A stretch of 64,000 nt of DNA from Pseudomonas sp. Fl4BN1 (GCF_009908285.1 NZ_JAAARM010000032.1:1-64000), one strand, 5' to 3'. Positions 49,261 through 59,357 are shown, numbered from the stretch's first letter. Translations and numbers: made by a program. The notes: generated by a model from the sequence alone, not told the origin.

Positions 49261-51237
49261 ATGACACCTGAACTGCCCCACGCCCAGCTCGACTGGGACG
49301 ACCAAGGACGCCCGCGTTCGCGGGTCTTCGATGACGTGTATTTTTCCAGTGAGTCGGGCCTGGATGAAACCCGCCATGTGTTCATCGAACAGAACCGCCT
49401 GCGGGAGCGTTTTGCTGCGCTGCCAGCGGGCGGGCGCTTTGTCATCGGTGAAACCGGCTTCGGCACCGGGCTGAACTTTCTCTGTGCCTGGCAGTTGTTC
49501 CAGCAACAGGCGCCCGCCGATGCACGCCTGCATTTCGTCAGTGTCGAAAAGTACCCCTTGAGCCACGCCGACCTACAGCGTGCCCTGGCGCTGTGGCCGG
49601 AACTGACGGCGCTGGTGCAAGACTTGCTCAAACACTACGTGGCCGTACACGGCGGTTTTCAGCGCATCACCCTGGAAGGCGGCCGGGTCACCCTGACGTT
49701 GCTGATCGGCGACGCACTGGAGCAGTTGCCGCAACTGGATGCGCAGATCGATGCCTGGTTTCTCGACGGCTTTGCCCCAGCGAAAAACCCTGACATGTGG
49801 ACCCCTGAACTGTTCGCCGAGCTGGCGCGCCTGGCCGCGCCGGGTTCCACCATCAGCACCTTCACCAGCACCGGCTGGGTGCGCCGCCTGTTGAACGCGG
49901 CGGGCTTCAAGATGAAGCGCACCCCGGGTATCGGTCATAAGTGGGAAGTGCTGCGAGGCGAATTCCTCGGCTGGCCCGAAGAGGCCCCGACCCCGGCCAG
50001 GATCAAGCCCTGGTTTGCCCGCCCGGCGCTGCAGGCAAAAACTGCCCTGGTGATCGGCGGTGGGCTGGCCGGTTGCGCCAGCGCTGCAAGCCTGGCGGCT
50101 CGCGGTTGGCAGGTGCAATTGCTGGAACGTCACTCGCAACTGGCCGAGGAAGCCTCGGGCAATCCTCAGGGCGTGCTCTACCTCAAGCTCTCGGCCCACG
50201 GCACCGCGCTGTCGCAGATGATCCTCAGCGGCTTTGGCTACACCCGCCGCCAGTTGGAGCATCTGCAGCGCGGTGTGGATTGGGACGGTTGCGGCGTGCT
50301 GCAACTGGCGTTCAATACCAAGGAGGCCGAACGCCAGGCGCAGTTGGCCGAGGCCTTCCCTGCCGACTTGTTGCATGTGCTGGATCAACCCGCGGCCCAG
50401 GCCCGGGCGGGCATCGGCCTGGAGCACGGCGGCCTGTTCTATCCCGAAGGTGGCTGGGTGCATCCGCCAGCCCTGTGCCAATGGCAGGCCAGCCATCCAC
50501 AGATCCGGGTCCTGACGCACCGGAACGCGCTGGAGTTGCGCCGAGTCGAGCAACAGTGGCAAGCCTGGGATGGCGAGCAGATGCTGGCCTGTGCGGCAGT
50601 GGTGATCCTCGCCGGTGCCGCCGAGATCAAGCGCTTCCCGGCCAGTGCCGAGCTGCCCCTCAAACGCATTCGCGGGCAGATCACTCGCCTGCCACAGACA
50701 GAGCAAAGCCAGAGCCTGGCGACAGTGGTCTGCGCCGAAGGTTATGTCGCCCCGCCGCGACTGGGAGAACACACCCTGGGTGCCAGTTTCGACTTCAAGA
50801 GCGAAGACCTGACCCCCACCGCAGCTGAACACGCCGGCAACCTGGAGATGCTGCGGGAAATCTCCAACGACCTGCTCCAGCGGCTGAACGCCGAGCACCT
50901 GCCCCTGGAACAGCTGCAAGGTCGTGCGGCCTTTCGCTGTACCAGCCCGGACTACCTGCCCATCGTCGGCCCCCTGGCCGATCAGGCAGCGTTCGCCGAG
51001 ACCTACGCCGCCTTGGGTAAAGATGCGCGCCAGGTACCGGACCAGCCCTGCCCCTGGCTCGATGGGCTGTACATCAACAGTGGCCACGGCTCTCGCGGGC
51101 TGATCACTGCCCCCTTGTCCGGCGAGCTGTTGGCCGCCTGGCTGGAAAACGAACCCCTGCCGCTGCCCAGGAGCGTGGCCGAAGCCTGCCATCCGAACCG
51201 CTTTGCCCTGCGCCGGCTGATTCGCGGCAAGGCTTGA
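49261..51237 (+). CDS. mnmC: MnmC bifunctional tRNA modification enzyme
   Basis: 658-aa enzyme finishing 5-methylaminomethyl-2-thiouridine in tRNA anticodons. The N-terminal methyltransferase (about 1-240) has GETGFGTGLNFLCAW; the FAD oxidoreductase (about 265 to end) starts with VIGGGLAGCASAASLAARGW and ends with NSGHGSRGLITAPLSGELLAAW. ATG at 49261 fits the family; in-frame GTG six codons upstream is possible. Divergent from pap. Confidence 0.95.
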   Translation: MTPELPHAQLDWDDQGRPRSRVFDDVYFSSESGLDETRHVFIEQNRLRERFAALPAGGRFVIGETGFGTGLNFLCAWQLFQQQAPADARLHFVSVEKYPLSHADLQRALALWPELTALVQDLLKHYVAVHGGFQRITLEGGRVTLTLLIGDALEQLPQLDAQIDAWFLDGFAPAKNPDMWTPELFAELARLAAPGSTISTFTSTGWVRRLLNAAGFKMKRTPGIGHKWEVLRGEFLGWPEEAPTPARIKPWFARPALQAKTALVIGGGLAGCASAASLAARGWQVQLLERHSQLAEEASGNPQGVLYLKLSAHGTALSQMILSGFGYTRRQLEHLQRGVDWDGCGVLQLAFNTKEAERQAQLAEAFPADLLHVLDQPAAQARAGIGLEHGGLFYPEGGWVHPPALCQWQASHPQIRVLTHRNALELRRVEQQWQAWDGEQMLACAAVVILAGAAEIKRFPASAELPLKRIRGQITRLPQTEQSQSLATVVCAEGYVAPPRLGEHTLGASFDFKSEDLTPTAAEHAGNLEMLREISNDLLQRLNAEHLPLEQLQGRAAFRCTSPDYLPIVGPLADQAAFAETYAALGKDARQVPDQPCPWLDGLYINSGHGSRGLITAPLSGELLAAWLENEPLPLPRSVAEACHPNRFALRRLIRGKA

Positions 51238-51420
51238 TCCAGAGCCGCGGCGTTCAGCCTTGAATGCCGCCGATGGTCGCCCGAGAAGCTGACAAACCAA
51301 GCCTCTGATGCCGGCACCGCACGCCGATTTATAACCTGTCGATTTAAAAGACCCGAGTCATGCACAGGTCAGTGTCCAGGTAGCCACCATTTTGACGGCG
51401 CAGCGGACCAGCCAGAACAT

Positions 51421-51719
51421 GTGTTCATCGAAGCCAACGAGCGTGCCGTGAAGGACAACGGCCGCCTGACCCTGGCCCCAGTGGGCTGCTGGCCTTCGGT
51501 TGCGACGCCACCCACGGCTACGAACGCACCCACATCGACAGCCTGGCGACACTCGGTCGCTTGCTCGGCGCCTAGATCCTCAGCCCAGCGGTTTTCGCCA
51601 GCGATGCGCAGCCAGCCCAGGTTTCCCTGGACCGTTTCAGCCATCAACTGCACGATGCACCGATGGAAAGCGACACCCGAGTGCCCTCGGTAGACAGCCT
51701 GCTGGGGCATAAATCCTGA
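51421..51719 (+). pseudogene. Decayed reading frame of unknown origin
   Basis: Within a 567-bp gap (51238-51804) this stretch looks coding but broken. From 51421 codons read FIEANERAVKDNGRLTLAPVG; near 51480 the plausible frame shifts to GLLAFGCDATHGYERTHIDS and runs to an in-frame TAG at 51573-51575, then continues as QVSLDRFSHQLHDAPMESD to TGA at 51717. One frameshift plus one stop suggest decay. No family recognised. The rest of the gap shows no gene. Confidence 0.4.
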
Positions 51720-51804
51720 ACCTTGGCCCGGGGTTTGTGCACGTCGTGGCTGGCGGCACAGCCCCGGGCGCAGTAGCATCCTGGATTGTTTGCCGGAGGC
51801 CCCC

Positions 51805-52032
51805 ATGCTGATTCCCCACGACCAACTTGAAGTCGACACACTGACCCGCCTGATCGAAGACTTCGTCACCCGCGAGGGCACCGACAACGGTGACGAAACC
51901 CCGCTGGAAACCCGGGTCCTGAGGGTCCGTCAGGCCCTGAGCAAGGGGCAGGCGGTGATCGTTTTCGATCCGGACAGCGAGCAGTGCCAACTGATGCTCA
52001 AGCACGACGTGCCCAAGGAGTTGTTCGACTGA
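51805..52032 (+). CDS. YheU family protein (UPF0270)
   Basis: 75-aa acidic cytosolic protein of the YheU/UPF0270 family (MLIPHDQLEVDTLTRLIEDF, then VRQALSKGQAVIVFDPDSEQC). Function unknown. ATG at 51805 has GGAGG upstream (GCCGGAGGCCCCC); a start five codons earlier is rejected. A convergent hairpin separates it from ynfA. Confidence 0.9.
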   Translation: MLIPHDQLEVDTLTRLIEDFVTREGTDNGDETPLETRVLRVRQALSKGQAVIVFDPDSEQCQLMLKHDVPKELFD

Positions 52033-52039
52033 TCCGCCA

Positions 52040-52063
52040 CCCGGCTCAGGCGCCTGGGCCGGG
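52040..52063. terminator. GC-rich bidirectional hairpin
   Basis: CCCGGC-T-CAGGC / GCCTG-G-GCCGGG forms a near-perfect 12-bp stem with one wobble pair between the converging yheU and ynfA genes. No T-run, so termination strength is uncertain. Confidence 0.5.
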
Positions 52064-52067
52064 ATGC

Positions 52068-52400
52068 TCAACCATTGGAAAAGCGCGGGCCAAACAGAAT
52101 CACACTGGCCCCGATCACACACAGCAACAGCCCCAGCCAATCCGAGCCCAGGGGCCGTACCCGCTCCACCACCGCCAGCCAGCCAATAGACGCAACGATG
52201 TAGATGCCTCCGTAGGCGGCATAGGCGCGCCCGGCATATGTAGCTTCGACTTTGGTCAGCAACAGGGCGAACAGGGTCAGGCTGATCAGCGCGGGAGCAA
52301 CCCACAGGGCACTCTTGCCCTGGCGCAACCACATCCAGAAAGCAAAACAGCCGGCGATTTCAAACAGCGCGGCGAGAAAGAACCACAGGTAATTGAGCAT
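52068..52400 (-). CDS. ynfA: YnfA family inner-membrane protein (UPF0060)
   Basis: 110-aa protein with four hydrophobic helices ([69 protein letters not shown]), the YnfA/UPF0060 pattern related to small multidrug transporters. Substrate unproven. The ATG at 52400 follows GAGACC. Confidence 0.9.
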   Translation of the reverse strand: MLNYLWFFLAALFEIAGCFAFWMWLRQGKSALWVAPALISLTLFALLLTKVEATYAGRAYAAYGGIYIVASIGWLAVVERVRPLGSDWLGLLLCVIGASVILFGPRFSNG

Positions 52401-52463
52401 GCAAGGTCTCGTCAGGATTGCCAGATGCGGCAACCCTAACCACGCCTTGATTAGCGAGCAAGT

Positions 52464-53279
52464 CTAACCGGCGACAGGTTTGGCCTTGGCGCGCATCTTG
52501 TCGGCCATCAAGGTCATTTCATCGTACAGAGCCTGTGGGTTTTTCTGCTTCAGGGCCCAGGCCATACGCCCTTGCTCGTGGGGCAGGATCATGAACTGGC
52601 CGGCACCGACCTGGGCATGGATGTAGTCGGCAATCTCGGCGGCGGTAATCGGCGAGCTTTCCAGCAGCTTGCCCACCTGGGCCTTCATCGCTGGGGTCGG
52701 GCCACGGAAGGAGTCCAGCAGATTGGTCTGGAAGAATGACGGACAAACCACATGCACACCGATTTCCTGTTGCGCCAGCTCAATCAGCAGACTCTCGGAA
52801 AGCGCCACCACTCCGGCCTTGGCCACGTTGTAATTGCTCATGGCCGGGCCCTGCATCAAGGCGGCCATGGAGGCAATGTTGATGATCTTGCCCTTGCTCT
52901 GCTCCAGCAACGGCAGGAAAGCCTTGCAGCCCTTGACCACGCCCATCAGGTTGATCGCGATCTGCCAGTCCCAGTCCTCCAGGGACAATTCACTGAAGAA
53001 CCCACCCGACGCCACGCCCGCATTGTTGACGATGATATCGATGCCGCCGAACTTGACCTCGCAGGCCTGGGCAAACGCCGTCAACTGGCTGTAATCGCGC
53101 ACATCGCAACGCTGCACAAAACCGTCACCACCTGCCGCGCGCACCAATTTCAAGGTTTCCTGCAGTCCCGCCTCGCTGACATCGGACAAGGCCAGCCGCC
53201 AGCCTTCGCGAGCCCAGCGCAAAGCGATTTCGCGACCCAGGCCGGAGCCGGCGCCAGTGATCATCATGCGATTTTGCAT
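52464..53279 (-). CDS. SDR family oxidoreductase
   Basis: 271-aa SDR with TGAGSGLGREIALRWA, NNAGVASGGFF and the active-site INIASMAALMQ...YNVAKAGVVAL. Substrate not recognised. ATG at 53279 follows AAGG; a 49-residue upstream extension has no support. Confidence 0.85.
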   Translation of the reverse strand: MQNRMMITGAGSGLGREIALRWAREGWRLALSDVSEAGLQETLKLVRAAGGDGFVQRCDVRDYSQLTAFAQACEVKFGGIDIIVNNAGVASGGFFSELSLEDWDWQIAINLMGVVKGCKAFLPLLEQSKGKIINIASMAALMQGPAMSNYNVAKAGVVALSESLLIELAQQEIGVHVVCPSFFQTNLLDSFRGPTPAMKAQVGKLLESSPITAAEIADYIHAQVGAGQFMILPHEQGRMAWALKQKNPQALYDEMTLMADKMRAKAKPVAG

Positions 53280-53586
53280 AAGAGTTGCCTTGTTGTTCCG
53301 GGGAAGATGAGCCGCAGTGTAGCGAAGGGCCCTGCGCCACCCACGTACCATCAGAGTGCTGAATGCCCGAGGCAAACCGCTGCCTGGGTGAGCATTGGCG
53401 CGCCAACGAAGGGCAACGTTGCCCAACCGAAAGGAAATAATCCCGTAAGCGGAACGCTTTAAAAAAACTTGGAATTTTTACGCTAGGCGCCGAGTCGGAT
53501 TTATTAAGCGCTTGGGCTTTCTCGATAAAGCCAAGTTGTCCTTGAACAACTGCGTTGTTCAACTCTATTCAAATAAGGAAACCACC

Positions 53587-53739
53587 ATGGGCACCATTCT
53601 GATCGTGATTCTGATTTTGCTGCTGATTGGCGGCCTGCCGGTTTTCCCACACTCTAGAAGCTGGGGTTATGGCCCTTCGGGGATTATTGGCGTGGTCTTG
53701 GTGGTGCTTTTGGTGCTGTTGTTGCTTGGCAGAATCTAA
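53587..53739 (+). CDS. DUF3309 family small membrane protein
   Basis: 50-aa hydrophobic protein: helix one (ILIVILILLLIGGLPVF), a PHSRSWGYGPSG turn, helix two (VVLVVLLVLLLLGRI). This fits DUF3309, whose role is unknown; relatives are often stress-linked. AAGGAAACCACC ribosome site precedes ATG. The gene stands alone. Confidence 0.82.
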   Translation: MGTILIVILILLLIGGLPVFPHSRSWGYGPSGIIGVVLVVLLVLLLLGRI

Positions 53740-53800
53740 ATGGCTTGATACAGCCACTAGGGTGAATACAGGCCGCTTTCAATTGCACAACTCCAGCGGC

Positions 53801-54781
53801 CTATTCATAAATTAAAGTAACGATGGCATTGGCCTTGACATACCCCCCCGTTACCAACGCATCCGTTTGCACGTAGCGAGCGGTCAGAGGAATGGCGACC
53901 CGCTCTTCGTCCTGATTGGAGGGCACCGCAGTGAGGTTGCTACGGACCCCGAGCGGCTGCAGGACGCTGCTGCTGGTGTCGCCTTTGAACAACTGAATGC
54001 CCACACCCGTTGCCATATCGGCGCCTGTGCCGTTGAGCAAAATATCGGACTGCCGGTGTGGACTATCGATGAGATAAGCGACCTTCACCCCCTTGTCGCA
54101 CTTGAGATCAATCAAGAAGGCCTTGGCACCCGAAGCACTGCCAATCTGGTTGAACGACTGCTGTCTGGCCGTGGGCAACAAGATGTTGTCTACAGGCCTG
54201 TCGGGACGGCAGCCAATGTTTTTTTGCGTGAGGGTAAAGTTACTGAGATTGATCAGGTTGCTTCTGAAGTCGGAGTACCAGACCTCCATTTTCAGGTTTT
54301 TCGTACTACCGGAGGTGATGGGTCCGGTTTTTATCAGCTCAAAGGTGAAATGGTGGGGAACATCAAACTTCTTGTTGAACTCGAAACCACGACTTAGCGG
54401 CTCGATTCTTCTCCTGCCGATATAGGTCCCTTCTGGGGACTTGGCCTCCGGAGGGCTAAACCAAAACACCCGAACGCCGACACCAGGAATACCGGTTGAA
54501 AATACATTGTTACCGGTGTCCGCGCCCGCGCCCATCAACTCCATGCTCATATTGAAAGACGTGATGGATCCGCACGTGACAATGACGCTTCCCCTGTTGA
54601 TCTCTTCCTTGAAAATAGTGGTGCCTATAGGAGCATCACGGGGTATCGAGCGCTCCAAGAGCGTGTAAGGGGTTTCCTGAGCTGTTCCACTGCAGATTGC
54701 CGCCCAAGCTGTACCTTGCCATAGGGAACAAGCGCTCAACAGCGCAGCAGGCAATACCACTGCTCGTCCCAACCGAGTCAT
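53801..54781 (-). CDS. Fimbrial tip/adhesin-type subunit
   Basis: 326-aa secreted protein with signal peptide (VVLPAALLSACSLWQGTAWA). The C-terminal pilin domain (IGCRPDRPVDNILLPTARQQS onward, DLKCD cysteine, ending VTLIYE) is donor-strand type; the N-terminal ~160 residues are a receptor-binding-like domain. Last gene of the chaperone-usher operon, so it is read as the tip adhesin. Receptor unknown. Confidence 0.78.
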   Translation of the reverse strand: MTRLGRAVVLPAALLSACSLWQGTAWAAICSGTAQETPYTLLERSIPRDAPIGTTIFKEEINRGSVIVTCGSITSFNMSMELMGAGADTGNNVFSTGIPGVGVRVFWFSPPEAKSPEGTYIGRRRIEPLSRGFEFNKKFDVPHHFTFELIKTGPITSGSTKNLKMEVWYSDFRSNLINLSNFTLTQKNIGCRPDRPVDNILLPTARQQSFNQIGSASGAKAFLIDLKCDKGVKVAYLIDSPHRQSDILLNGTGADMATGVGIQLFKGDTSSSVLQPLGVRSNLTAVPSNQDEERVAIPLTARYVQTDALVTGGYVKANAIVTLIYE

Positions 54782-54932
54782 AAACTGCCTCTCTGCCCCA
54801 TATTGCGCACAGGGTTATCAGGTTTATAGGTGGCGCTATGACACAACGCCGGGTTTGACCCACTAATCATGCTTATCTAAAAGCTCACCATCACGATGAC
54901 CTAGGGCTCTGCTATCGTCCCTGCCGAAACGG

Positions 54933-57580
54933 TTATTGCCTTAGCGCCTCCCTCTGTACAGACACCTGACAAGCCAACTTCAACGGCTGGTGGTAGTCCT
55001 CTGTGCTGGAGATTCCAGCATCAATGCTGTAGGGCGCGATACAACTCTGCCTCTTCTCTTGCCCCCATCGGACCAACAACTGCCCCGTCCCCTCTAGCCC
55101 CCGCACAAAGGCCCGACCACTCTGCCCGACCTGAGTCAATGTCTCGCCAGTAGCAGTGAGGACTTGTGACCCCAAAGGGATACTCTCGCTATCGTCACGT
55201 ACCAGCTTGAGTAGGATTGGCCGTCCAACTACTGTCGGATAACGCAGCATGACCACGGCTCCCGCCCGAGGAGCCACTTGTTGCGAGGTCATCTCCAGTT
55301 CCACATCTCTCGAAGTGCCCTTTGGATCCTGGACCACTTCGTTACGACGATAAGGCGTCAGTCCGGCGACCACCGCGTAGCCGTTATCGGCGACTCGCGC
55401 ATTGGTACTGCTGAGCACCTGGGCGCCTTCGGCACCCGTCGCTTCGAGCACCGCGATGGTTTCACCCTGGTTCGCCGTGGCGTTCAGCCCGCCTGGATGC
55501 GCCACCAACGTGCCCTGCATGCCGAGGTTGGCCTGACGATAGTTTTCCCCGCGGCTGGCCCCGAGGTTATAGCTGGCATGGGCTGCGTCATAACGCAGGT
55601 TGCCGCCGTAGTTGTTGCTGCTCTGCCCCCCGTAGCTATCACGGGAGCCATACAGGCTGTAGCCAAGCTCGCCCTGGTCACCGGCACTGCCACTCAGGGA
55701 GTTGTTGATGCCGTAGTTGCGATTACCGTCGTAGCGGATCGACGAACTCAGGTAAGGCGAGTACCGGGTACGCCCCAGGGGCACGCTGAAGCTCAGCAGG
55801 TATTGATTATCCATGCGCCCGCTGCCACTGCGGGTACGACGGCGCTGAGGTTGAAACTGCCCCAGTTGAAACCGTTGGAATAGCCCACTTGATAGGTGAT
55901 GTCGCGGCCCTGATCGCGGTTCCAGTAGTTCTGTGCCATACCGGAAAAAGCGAGGTAGCCAAGACGCTCACCCAGGGGTTGGTTGAGGTTCAATTGCACC
56001 CGGCTGCGTTGCTTGAACAGGTGGCTGGGTGTCTCGGTGCTGCGCAGGCGGGCAAACTCACCGAAGTTCAGATAGCCCTCGCTGGAAAACCGGTAGGCCG
56101 CCACGCTGAAGTTGGTGGAAGTGGTTTCAATAAGCTTGTTGTAAGTCACCCGCAGGCTTTGTCCGCTCATCTGCGCCTGACTGTCAGGCAGCGAATCGTT
56201 CAAGCCCGATGCCTGGGAATGAGTCACGTCAGCGGCCACAGCCCCCAGCGCAGTGCTCAAGGCGACGCCTCCCAACAAGGCTCGATAATCCTGCGCAACA
56301 ATCCCGCCGCCATAACCTGTCAACAGGTTGGACAGACCGCGCTGATAACTGCCCTGAAGGAAGGTCGGAGGCGTGTCGAGACTCTGATCGCGATAGCGCC
56401 CGGCACTGAGGCTGAAACGCGAACTGTCGGGGCGCAGCAACTGCGCCACTGACGCGTAAGGCACGATAAAGCTCTTGGTCCGACCATCGGCCTCGGTGAT
56501 GGTGACGTTGAGGTCACCGGCATAACCGGAGTGGTACAGGTCATCGATCGCAAATGGGCCAGGGGGCACCGTGGTTTCGTAGAGCAGGCTTTCACCCTGA
56601 CGCACACTGACCTTGGCCGTAGTATCTGCAACGCCGCGCACCACAGGGGCAAAACCGCGCATGGAATCGGGCAGCATTCGCTCATCACTGCTCAACTGCA
56701 CACCGGTGTAGGGCATGCTGTCGAAGAAGTTGCCGGGGGTGTAGAACTCCCCCAGGGTCAACTGCGCCTGGAGTGCCGTCATGTCCCGCTGTACATAGCT
56801 GCTCAGCGCGCTGTAATGGCTGCGTCGGCCGCTGGCGGACGAATCGTTGTAGGTGTAGGAACCGTTGTGCCGCAGGCGCCAATCCCCCAGATTGATTCCT
56901 CCATTGAGGCTGCTATAGAACTGTCGACTGGTCTGTCCACTGGAACGGTTGTCGTTCAAATTGCTGCTGTAACCGAGAAAAGCGGCATCGACCCCTGAGT
57001 CCCAGTCCTTGGGTGATACATAACCACGCTTGGTCTGGCTCAAGTACAGCTGGGAAATGGACAGATCAACCCGCAGCGCCGACATATCCACATCGAAACG
57101 GCTATGGGCTGGCAGATCATCAGGGCCCAGACATTCAGAGGAGAAGGCGCGCGCCGCTTGCTCCACGGGCAGCCTGGAAAAATCCAACCCCAACTGTTCC
57201 AGTACGCCTGGCGGCAGGCAGGGCTGTACCTTCAAGCCGTCAGTGGAAGTCCTGAACAAGATCTCCTGACGTCCCAGCCAGTTCTGGTTCAGGTAAAGGT
57301 CAAGCCGGTGAGTGCCCGGTGTCAGGGGGTTGCCGCGCTCAAACTGCGACAGGTCCACAGACTGTCCCCGACTATTGTCAAAGAACGCAGGGTTGAACTG
57401 GATCAGTTCCTCTGCCTCACTGACTGCACTCAGCAGTCCAGACAACAGTGTTGCACCTCCGAAAATGACTTCCGCACGCAGAGCAAAACGGCCGCACCTC
57501 ATACGCAAGAGGCGGCTAAGCGATAAAAACGGTGGGGGTGACAAAGTGCTCACTACACCTTTCCAGACGTTAGGCACCAT
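54933..57580 (-). pseudogene. Outer-membrane fimbrial usher, broken by a -1 frameshift
   Basis: Usher pore that assembles fimbriae. The 5' part (57580-55793) holds the signal region, the N-terminal chaperone-binding domain (LIQFNPAFFDNSRGQSVDLSQFE) and most of the barrel; it runs into a stop with the out-of-frame tail AVAAGAWIINTC. The 3' part continues in another frame from about 55846 (RSGSGRMDNQYLLSF) to 54933 and contains the plug-distal barrel and C-terminal domains. Re-adding one base near 55837 (a C-run or GTC-CGT site) restores a typical usher of about 870 aa. The true start may be GTG at 57553 or ATG at 57502. Real mutation versus sequencing error cannot be told from here. Confidence 0.85.
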
Positions 57581-57650
57581 GCGCCAGAGCTGACGAAATC
57601 ACGGCTGCCGTAGTAGCGCGAAGAAGAGAACAAAACGCCCGGAATGCCTC

Positions 57651-58400
57651 CTAGGGCTCAAGCGAGGTTTCGCGACGAACCGCAGTTCCGTAGTCGTTAA
57701 TCCACTCGTAAACCACGCTGCCCTGCCCCCCAGGGGGAGACGGTGCTTGCCCTAGCGTGAAGTCAGCAGAGGATTTCGGTGCCAGCATCCGGCTTTGCGC
57801 ACTCAGACTTGGGCCACTCTTGAGCTTCACATCCACCGAATTGAAGGAAACGTGAAAGGCCGAGTCATTGCGTACCCTCAGTACGGTCTCAGCACCTGAC
57901 TTGACCAAGCTCCAACGGAGTTTTTCCGCCGCGTCCATGACACTTCCCGACAGTTGCGCGGGACGGAAAAACAACTTCAAACGAGTACGAAACGCCAATT
58001 GCATGTGGTTGCTGACCGGCCCGGAAGCCAATGGCGGAACGTCCAGCAGGTTGAGCCAGTACACCGACTCGCGATCCTGTGGGACACCCGATTGAGGGGT
58101 GTAGGCGATGCGCAGGGTCTGCCCCTTTCCCTGGTTGATACGGGCCATTGGCGGCATGACCACAAACGGCACGTCCACATCATCAGGCTTGGAATCCGGA
58201 TTGCCTTCGTCGATCCAGACTTGCACCAAGGCGGGTTGCCCACCCTTATTGCTGAGTCCAAGACTGACTTCACGCTCCTGAGCCGGATAGATGATCCGCG
58301 TTCCACTCACTACCACGTTGGCTTGCGCCATCGGGGGCAGCAACGCAAGGGAACAGCAGAAACACAGCAGAAACGAAAAACGGCGGGGCATGGCTCTCAT
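57651..58400 (-). CDS. Periplasmic fimbrial chaperone (PapD-like)
   Basis: About 249-aa periplasmic chaperone with signal peptide (FLLCFCCSLALLPPMAQA). Two Ig-like domains: N-terminal VSGTRIIYPAQEREVSLGLSN and PPMARINQGKGQTLRI with VYWLNLLDVPP, then a C-terminal domain from FFRPAQLSG. It delivers pilins to the usher. ATG codons at 58400 and 58391 are both possible. Second gene after the pilin. Confidence 0.9.
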   Translation of the reverse strand: MRAMPRRFSFLLCFCCSLALLPPMAQANVVVSGTRIIYPAQEREVSLGLSNKGGQPALVQVWIDEGNPDSKPDDVDVPFVVMPPMARINQGKGQTLRIAYTPQSGVPQDRESVYWLNLLDVPPLASGPVSNHMQLAFRTRLKLFFRPAQLSGSVMDAAEKLRWSLVKSGAETVLRVRNDSAFHVSFNSVDVKLKSGPSLSAQSRMLAPKSSADFTLGQAPSPPGGQGSVVYEWINDYGTAVRRETSLEP

Positions 58401-58447
58401 CACTCGTTACGTGGAGCCCCGAAACCTAAGCCCCGGGACGTCCTTGC

Positions 58448-59005
58448 TCACTCAAAAACCATGTCCAGTACAACGCTTGCAGCAACTGGACCACCGGTGG
58501 TGTTATCAGCACCGGCTAGGTACTGGGCGTAGAAATTCAGCGTCGCGTCCTTACTGCCCTTATCAACATTCACTTTCTGAATATCGTCAGGAGTGATGGT
58601 ATTCAGGTTGAGAGCCTGCTGCTGGCTGTTGAGCAATTGCACCTGAACGTTTGAAGCGGTTTCCACGCCAGAGTAGGTGTTGATCAAAGCACCGCTCAGA
58701 GCATCCACTTTGGTCAAGTCGGGCTTGAACCAGACTCCCACCGTACTGCCGGAGCAACCGGTGAACTTGAGCTTGAAGGGGGTCAATCCCGCAACAGTGC
58801 CCTTTTCAGCCAGCACGCTTGAGCCGACAGGGGGCAGATCAACCTTATGAACGTAGGTACCACTTGCGGTGTTTTCGACGGAGCAGGTTTCGGTGCTGAT
58901 AAACCCCGTAAACTCCAACCTCACGTCGACGCCATCAGCCCAAGCACTCCCCGCCGCCATCAAAAGGCCGGAAGCCATACCCGCCGCCACAAATAGTTTT
59001 TTCAC
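58448..59005 (-). CDS. Major fimbrial pilin subunit
   Basis: 185-aa FimA-type pilin. Signal peptide (LFVAAGMASGLLMAAGSAWA), then a pilin fold with the first cysteine in STETCSV and the second in LKFTGCSGSTV, and the C-terminal VVLDMVFE donor-strand end. Start is GTG at 59003-59005 with a strong GGAGGAG site. It opens the pilin-chaperone-usher-adhesin operon. Confidence 0.88.
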   Translation of the reverse strand: MKKLFVAAGMASGLLMAAGSAWADGVDVRLEFTGFISTETCSVENTASGTYVHKVDLPPVGSSVLAEKGTVAGLTPFKLKFTGCSGSTVGVWFKPDLTKVDALSGALINTYSGVETASNVQVQLLNSQQQALNLNTITPDDIQKVNVDKGSKDATLNFYAQYLAGADNTTGGPVAASVVLDMVFE

Positions 59006-59210
59006 TAATCTCCTCCGTTACCAATCTTCGTGGCGGATTGCCGATCGCACCATTCAAGAACCGATGCTGCGAGCCTGATCTAGAGCGTTATCCGTATCTG
59101 TCTGGGCCGAAGCGGGAGGGATCATTACAGTCTGTTGGGATGGCCGATATGAGATGAATCCTAAAACCCGAGAAACGTCCCGTATCCGACCAAGAAATCG
59201 ACTTTTCATG

Positions 59211-59255
59211 TAGGAATTCTTCCTAACAAACACAAGGAAATCCTTAAAACAGGAA
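59211..59255. promoter_or_regulatory. AGGAA/TTCCT half-site array upstream of the pilin gene
   Basis: TAGGAA-TTC-TTCCTA (59211-59225) is a perfect dyad, and AAGGA-AA-TCCTT (59234-59245) is a second; a lone AGGAAAG follows at 59251. On the minus strand this reads as repeated TTTCCT/TTCCTA heptads, like the sites of BvgA- and RcsB-type NarL/FixJ regulators that control fimbriae elsewhere. About 206-250 bp before the pilin start. Function inferred. Confidence 0.4.
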
Positions 59256-59335
59256 AGATGATCTCTTTATAAAATCGGCGCGAAATCCGTGGACGAAGCA
59301 ACTCTGCTAACACAGCTTGATTCGATGCAAAAAAA

Positions 59336-59357
59336 AACACCCCTCATGAGGGGTGTT
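59336..59357 (-). terminator. Terminator of the LTA-synthase-type gene
   Basis: Perfect palindrome AACACCCCTC-AT-GAGGGGTGTT (22 bp, realistic loop about 4-6 nt) followed on the minus strand by about nine T. It lies 69 bp after the gene's stop. Confidence 0.92.

Noticed and set aside
49573-51300. 575-codon minus-strand frame opposite mnmC
   Set aside because: MnmC motifs are clear on the plus strand; this frame overlaps it fully and has no motifs.
54933-57580. Two separate usher-like genes
   Set aside because: Each half lacks domains the other has, and one base restores a single usher, so a frameshift is the simpler reading.
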